Of a stretch of DNA of 64,000 bases, positions 61,755 through 64,000 are shown piece after piece; the first letter of the stretch is position 1; each line of letters starts with the position of its first letter. Made by a program: the position numbers and the translations under genes. The stretch comes from Shinella sp. SUS2. GTDB taxonomy: Bacteria > Pseudomonadota > Alphaproteobacteria > Rhizobiales > Rhizobiaceae. A model generated the notes under the pieces. That model was not told where the DNA came from. It saw only the letters and a list, made by a program, of their open reading frames with translations, and ran no database searches. The stretch is taken from the NCBI RefSeq assembly GCF_001262505.1, contig NZ_KQ410731.1, positions 218,128 to 282,127 of the forward strand. Reading direction: 5' to 3'.

Positions 61755-62999
61755 ATGAAGCCACTCGATATCGGTATCGCCGGCGCCGGGCCCGCGGGGC
61801 TTGCGGCGGCGCTGTTTCTGGCGCGGGCGGGCCACCGGGTGGAACTGATCGAGCGCTTCGAGCAGCCGTCGCCCGTCGGTTCCGGCCTCCTGATGCAGCC
61901 GACCGGGCTCACCGTGCTCGATGCGCTCGGCCTTTCCCCGACCATTCATGCGCTGGGCAACCGCATCGACCGGCTGCACGGTGCCGATGCGCGGAGCGGC
62001 CGCACGGTGCTCGATGTGCGCTATGATGCGCTGGCCGGCGGCCGCTATGGCCTTGCGGTGCATCGGGCGGCACTCTTTACGACGCTGCATGATGCGGTGA
62101 CAGCAGCAGGCCTGCCGGTCCGCACCGGCATCGCGCTTGCCAAGGCCGAGACGCGGCAGGCCCGTACCGCCCTGCACGACCCCGAGGGCGAGATCGTCGG
62201 CGACTATGACCTGGTGATCGACGCGACGGGCGCCCGTTCGCAGCTTGCCGCCGCGTCCGTCGTGGCGCCCGATGTGCGCGAACTGCCCTGGGGTGCCTTC
62301 TGGGCGACGCTCGATTGTGACGGCATACCGCATGATGCTCGGGCTCTCGCGCAGCGCTATGACGCGGCCAGGGTGATGATCGGCGTGCTGCCGGTCGGGC
62401 GGGGGCACCCGGGCGAGGGGCGCAAGGTCGCCTTCTTCTGGAGCCTGAAGGTGGCCGATGCGGACGCGGTGCAGCAGGCCGGTCTTGCCCGCTGGAAGGC
62501 GCGCATCCTCGATTACTGGCCGCAGACCGCACCTTTCCTCGACCAGATCAAGGACTGGGACCAGCTGACGCTCGCCCGCTATGCCCACCGCACCACGCTG
62601 CCGCCCGTGGCCGACGGCATCGCCTTCATCGGCGACAGCGCCCATTCGACCAGCCCGCAGCTCGGGCAGGGGGCGAACATGGCGCTGCTCGATGCGGCGG
62701 CGCTGGCGCATGCCCTGTCTACGGCCGCCTCCGTGGAGGAGGGGCTGGCGGCCTACGCGGCTGCCCGGCGCAACCATGTGCGGCTGTTCCAGCTGCTCTC
62801 CTACGTGTTCACGCCCTTCTATCAGTCGGATTCCCGGGCGATCGCCTGGCTGCGCGACCGGCTGGTGGCGACGGTCGCGAAAATACCGCCGGCACCGCAG
62901 CTCCTTGCGGCCATCGTTTCCGGCACGCTCGCCGACCCCTTCACACTGGCCGGGCTTCAGGAATGCCGCTGGCTGGAGCGCGCGTTGCAGGAGGCGTGA
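61755..62999 (+). CDS. FAD-dependent monooxygenase (UbiH/PHBH type)
   Basis: A 414-residue group A flavoprotein hydroxylase. GAGPAG motif at residues 10-15, GSGLLMQPTG and the second FAD motif FIGDSAHSTSPQLGQGANMALLDA are complete. The DG motif is replaced by LVIDATGARSQL. It would hydroxylate an aromatic or ring substrate with NAD(P)H and oxygen. It follows the HxlR gene by 43 bases in the same direction, so it may be part of the quinone/aromatic stress cassette. Substrate unknown. Confidence 0.88.
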   Translation: MKPLDIGIAGAGPAGLAAALFLARAGHRVELIERFEQPSPVGSGLLMQPTGLTVLDALGLSPTIHALGNRIDRLHGADARSGRTVLDVRYDALAGGRYGLAVHRAALFTTLHDAVTAAGLPVRTGIALAKAETRQARTALHDPEGEIVGDYDLVIDATGARSQLAAASVVAPDVRELPWGAFWATLDCDGIPHDARALAQRYDAARVMIGVLPVGRGHPGEGRKVAFFWSLKVADADAVQQAGLARWKARILDYWPQTAPFLDQIKDWDQLTLARYAHRTTLPPVADGIAFIGDSAHSTSPQLGQGANMALLDAAALAHALSTAASVEEGLAAYAAARRNHVRLFQLLSYVFTPFYQSDSRAIAWLRDRLVATVAKIPPAPQLLAAIVSGTLADPFTLAGLQECRWLERALQEA

Positions 63000-63009
63000 C
63001 CGGCTCCTG

Positions 63010-63954
63010 TCAGCCGGCAAGGTCGAGCGCCCAGGTCTGCCCCATGAGATCCTGGCCAAAGCTGTGGTGCGGCTCCTCGTTCTCCAGCGTGAAACCGGCC
63101 GTCTGATAGATGCGGCGGGCGGCGGTCAGAATGTCGTTCGTCCAGAGCTCCAGCCGCCTGTAGCCGGCGCCCTGCGCAAAACGGATGCAATCCGTCACCA
63201 GTCGTGTGCCAAGCCCGTGGCCGCGCGCCGCCCCGTCGACATGCAGCAGGCGCAGCTTGGCCGTCGTTTCGCTCGCCTTCACCAGGAAGACGCTGCCGAC
63301 GAGGGCGCCATCCCGCTCGGCGATCCAGCAATGTTCAAAGGCCGGGTCGAAATCGCGCAGGAACTTCGCGCAGATCTCGGCGACCAGCGCCTCGTACTCC
63401 TCGTTCCAGCCATAGGTCTCGGCATAGCTCTGCGCCTGGCTGGCAATCACCCTGCCCATATCGCCGGCCCGGTGGGGGCGGATTTCGATCGGGGCTGGAG
63501 GGTTTTTCCCGGCGAGCAGGGTCGTGACGTCACGGAGCGCCGTCGTCAACCGGCGCCGTGCGGTGGCGTCAAGCGGCGAGATCAGGGTTGCGATGCTCGC
63601 CCGCGACCGCGTGGCGAGGTCGGCTGCCACTGTCCGGCCGCTCTCTGTCAGGCTCAGCAGCCGTCCGCGGCCATCGGTAGGGTCCTTGCGGATGTCGATG
63701 ACACCGGTGCCGGCGAAGCTCTTCAACATGCGGCTGACATAGGCGGGGTCGAGCGACAGCTCCGTCGTCAGCTGCGAGGCGGAGGTAGCGCCGCCATTGG
63801 CGAGCTCGTAGATGACGCGCGCTTCGGTCAGCGTATAGGGCGTGTCGAGATAGGCGCGGTCGAGCACGCCGATACGGTTCGTATAGAAGCGGTTGAAAGC
63901 GCGGACCGCTTCGATCGTGTCCGCACTGGCTTCCTCATGGGTAACAGCCGTCAT
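63010..63954 (-). CDS. MarR-GNAT fusion protein
   Basis: A 314-residue protein with two parts. Residues 15-140 are a MarR winged helix (LTEARVIYELANGGATSASQLTTELSLDPAYVSRMLKSFAGTG then DPTDGRGRLLSLTESG); residues 155-310 are a GNAT domain with acetyl-CoA loop GAARGHGLGTRLVTDCIRFA. Such fusions are common in proteobacteria and may be acetylation-controlled or autonomously regulated repressors. AAGGAGA precedes the start. The promoter lies in the last 46 bases of the window. Confidence 0.9.
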   Translation of the reverse strand: MTAVTHEEASADTIEAVRAFNRFYTNRIGVLDRAYLDTPYTLTEARVIYELANGGATSASQLTTELSLDPAYVSRMLKSFAGTGVIDIRKDPTDGRGRLLSLTESGRTVAADLATRSRASIATLISPLDATARRRLTTALRDVTTLLAGKNPPAPIEIRPHRAGDMGRVIASQAQSYAETYGWNEEYEALVAEICAKFLRDFDPAFEHCWIAERDGALVGSVFLVKASETTAKLRLLHVDGAARGHGLGTRLVTDCIRFAQGAGYRRLELWTNDILTAARRIYQTAGFTLENEEPHHSFGQDLMGQTWALDLAG

Positions 63955-64000
63955 GATGATCTCCTTCGATCACCATCGTTGCTATTTATTTGACTTAGCG

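Noticed and set aside
1..64000. Prophage, insertion sequences, CRISPR arrays, tRNA or rRNA genes
   Set aside because: I looked for transposase, integrase, regularly spaced repeats and tRNA-like folds in every intergenic region and found none apart from the tmRNA.

Overview
The window is GC-rich chromosomal DNA from an alphaproteobacterium of the Rhizobiales, most likely the Rhizobiaceae (Sinorhizobium/Rhizobium/Shinella type; genus not resolved). The evidence is a circularly permuted two-piece tmRNA gene with tag ANDNYAEARLAA, two palindromic RIME-like elements, a rhizobial REP-like repeat, and the gene runs sspB-DUF4169-RHH, thyA-folA-hflK-hflC-DUF2065-degP and serB/miaA. I see no prophage, insertion sequence, CRISPR array, tRNA or rRNA gene.

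Region 1 (1-10.9 kb) is the most interesting part. It looks like a catabolic island for an unidentified amine. It has two tandem PYROXD2/phytoene-dehydrogenase-like flavoproteins, a phosphoethanolamine-methyltransferase-like enzyme coupled to a BetI-like TetR regulator, a polyamine-type ABC transporter (binding protein on one strand, two permeases and ATPase on the other), a class III aminotransferase, and a Rieske oxygenase whose iron-bridging acidic residue is Glu, as in carnitine/betaine-type oxygenases. All three outward-facing promoter regions carry the same palindrome, TGAAYGNNCATTCA, which is probably the operator of the island's TetR protein. Together these suggest a single regulon for uptake and stepwise breakdown of a (quaternary or poly-)amine.

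Region 2 (11-24.2 kb) is mixed: small secreted and VWA proteins, a TetR/NmrA/DUF1772 cassette with its own large dyad operator, an amidase, a Tlde1-like (DUF2778) cell-wall protein, a soluble PAS-PAS chemoreceptor, UvrD helicase, and a carboxymuconolactone-decarboxylase-like/cyclase pair. Region 3 (24.2-34.4 kb) has an RND efflux pair behind a duplicated operator-like repeat, a D-2-hydroxyacid dehydrogenase and a large AsmA protein.

Region 4 (34.5-48.1 kb) is housekeeping: RHH/DUF4169/SspB next to tmRNA (SspB delivers tmRNA-tagged proteins to ClpXP), an EAL phosphodiesterase, thymidylate synthesis (thyA-folA), the HflKC-DUF2065-DegP membrane quality-control set, serB and miaA with overlapping divergent start codons, and a HerA-like ATPase. 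Region 5 (48.1-50.9 kb) is the ilvIH operon behind a complete attenuator with an almost leaderless Ile/Leu/Val-rich peptide.

Region 6 (50.9-64 kb) is accessory: aldo/keto reductase, a LysE exporter with a cobalt-type nitrile hydratase operon, a small monooxygenase-like gene under a SoxR-type promoter, an AbrB-family membrane protein, a RecD-like helicase, a MerR-LuxR hybrid regulator with tandem palindromes upstream, a winged-helix/membrane protein, pdxJ, a QorB/QorR-like divergent pair, a flavin monooxygenase and a MarR-GNAT fusion. Many genes in regions 2 and 6 are regulator/redox-enzyme pairs typical of stress and xenobiotic response.
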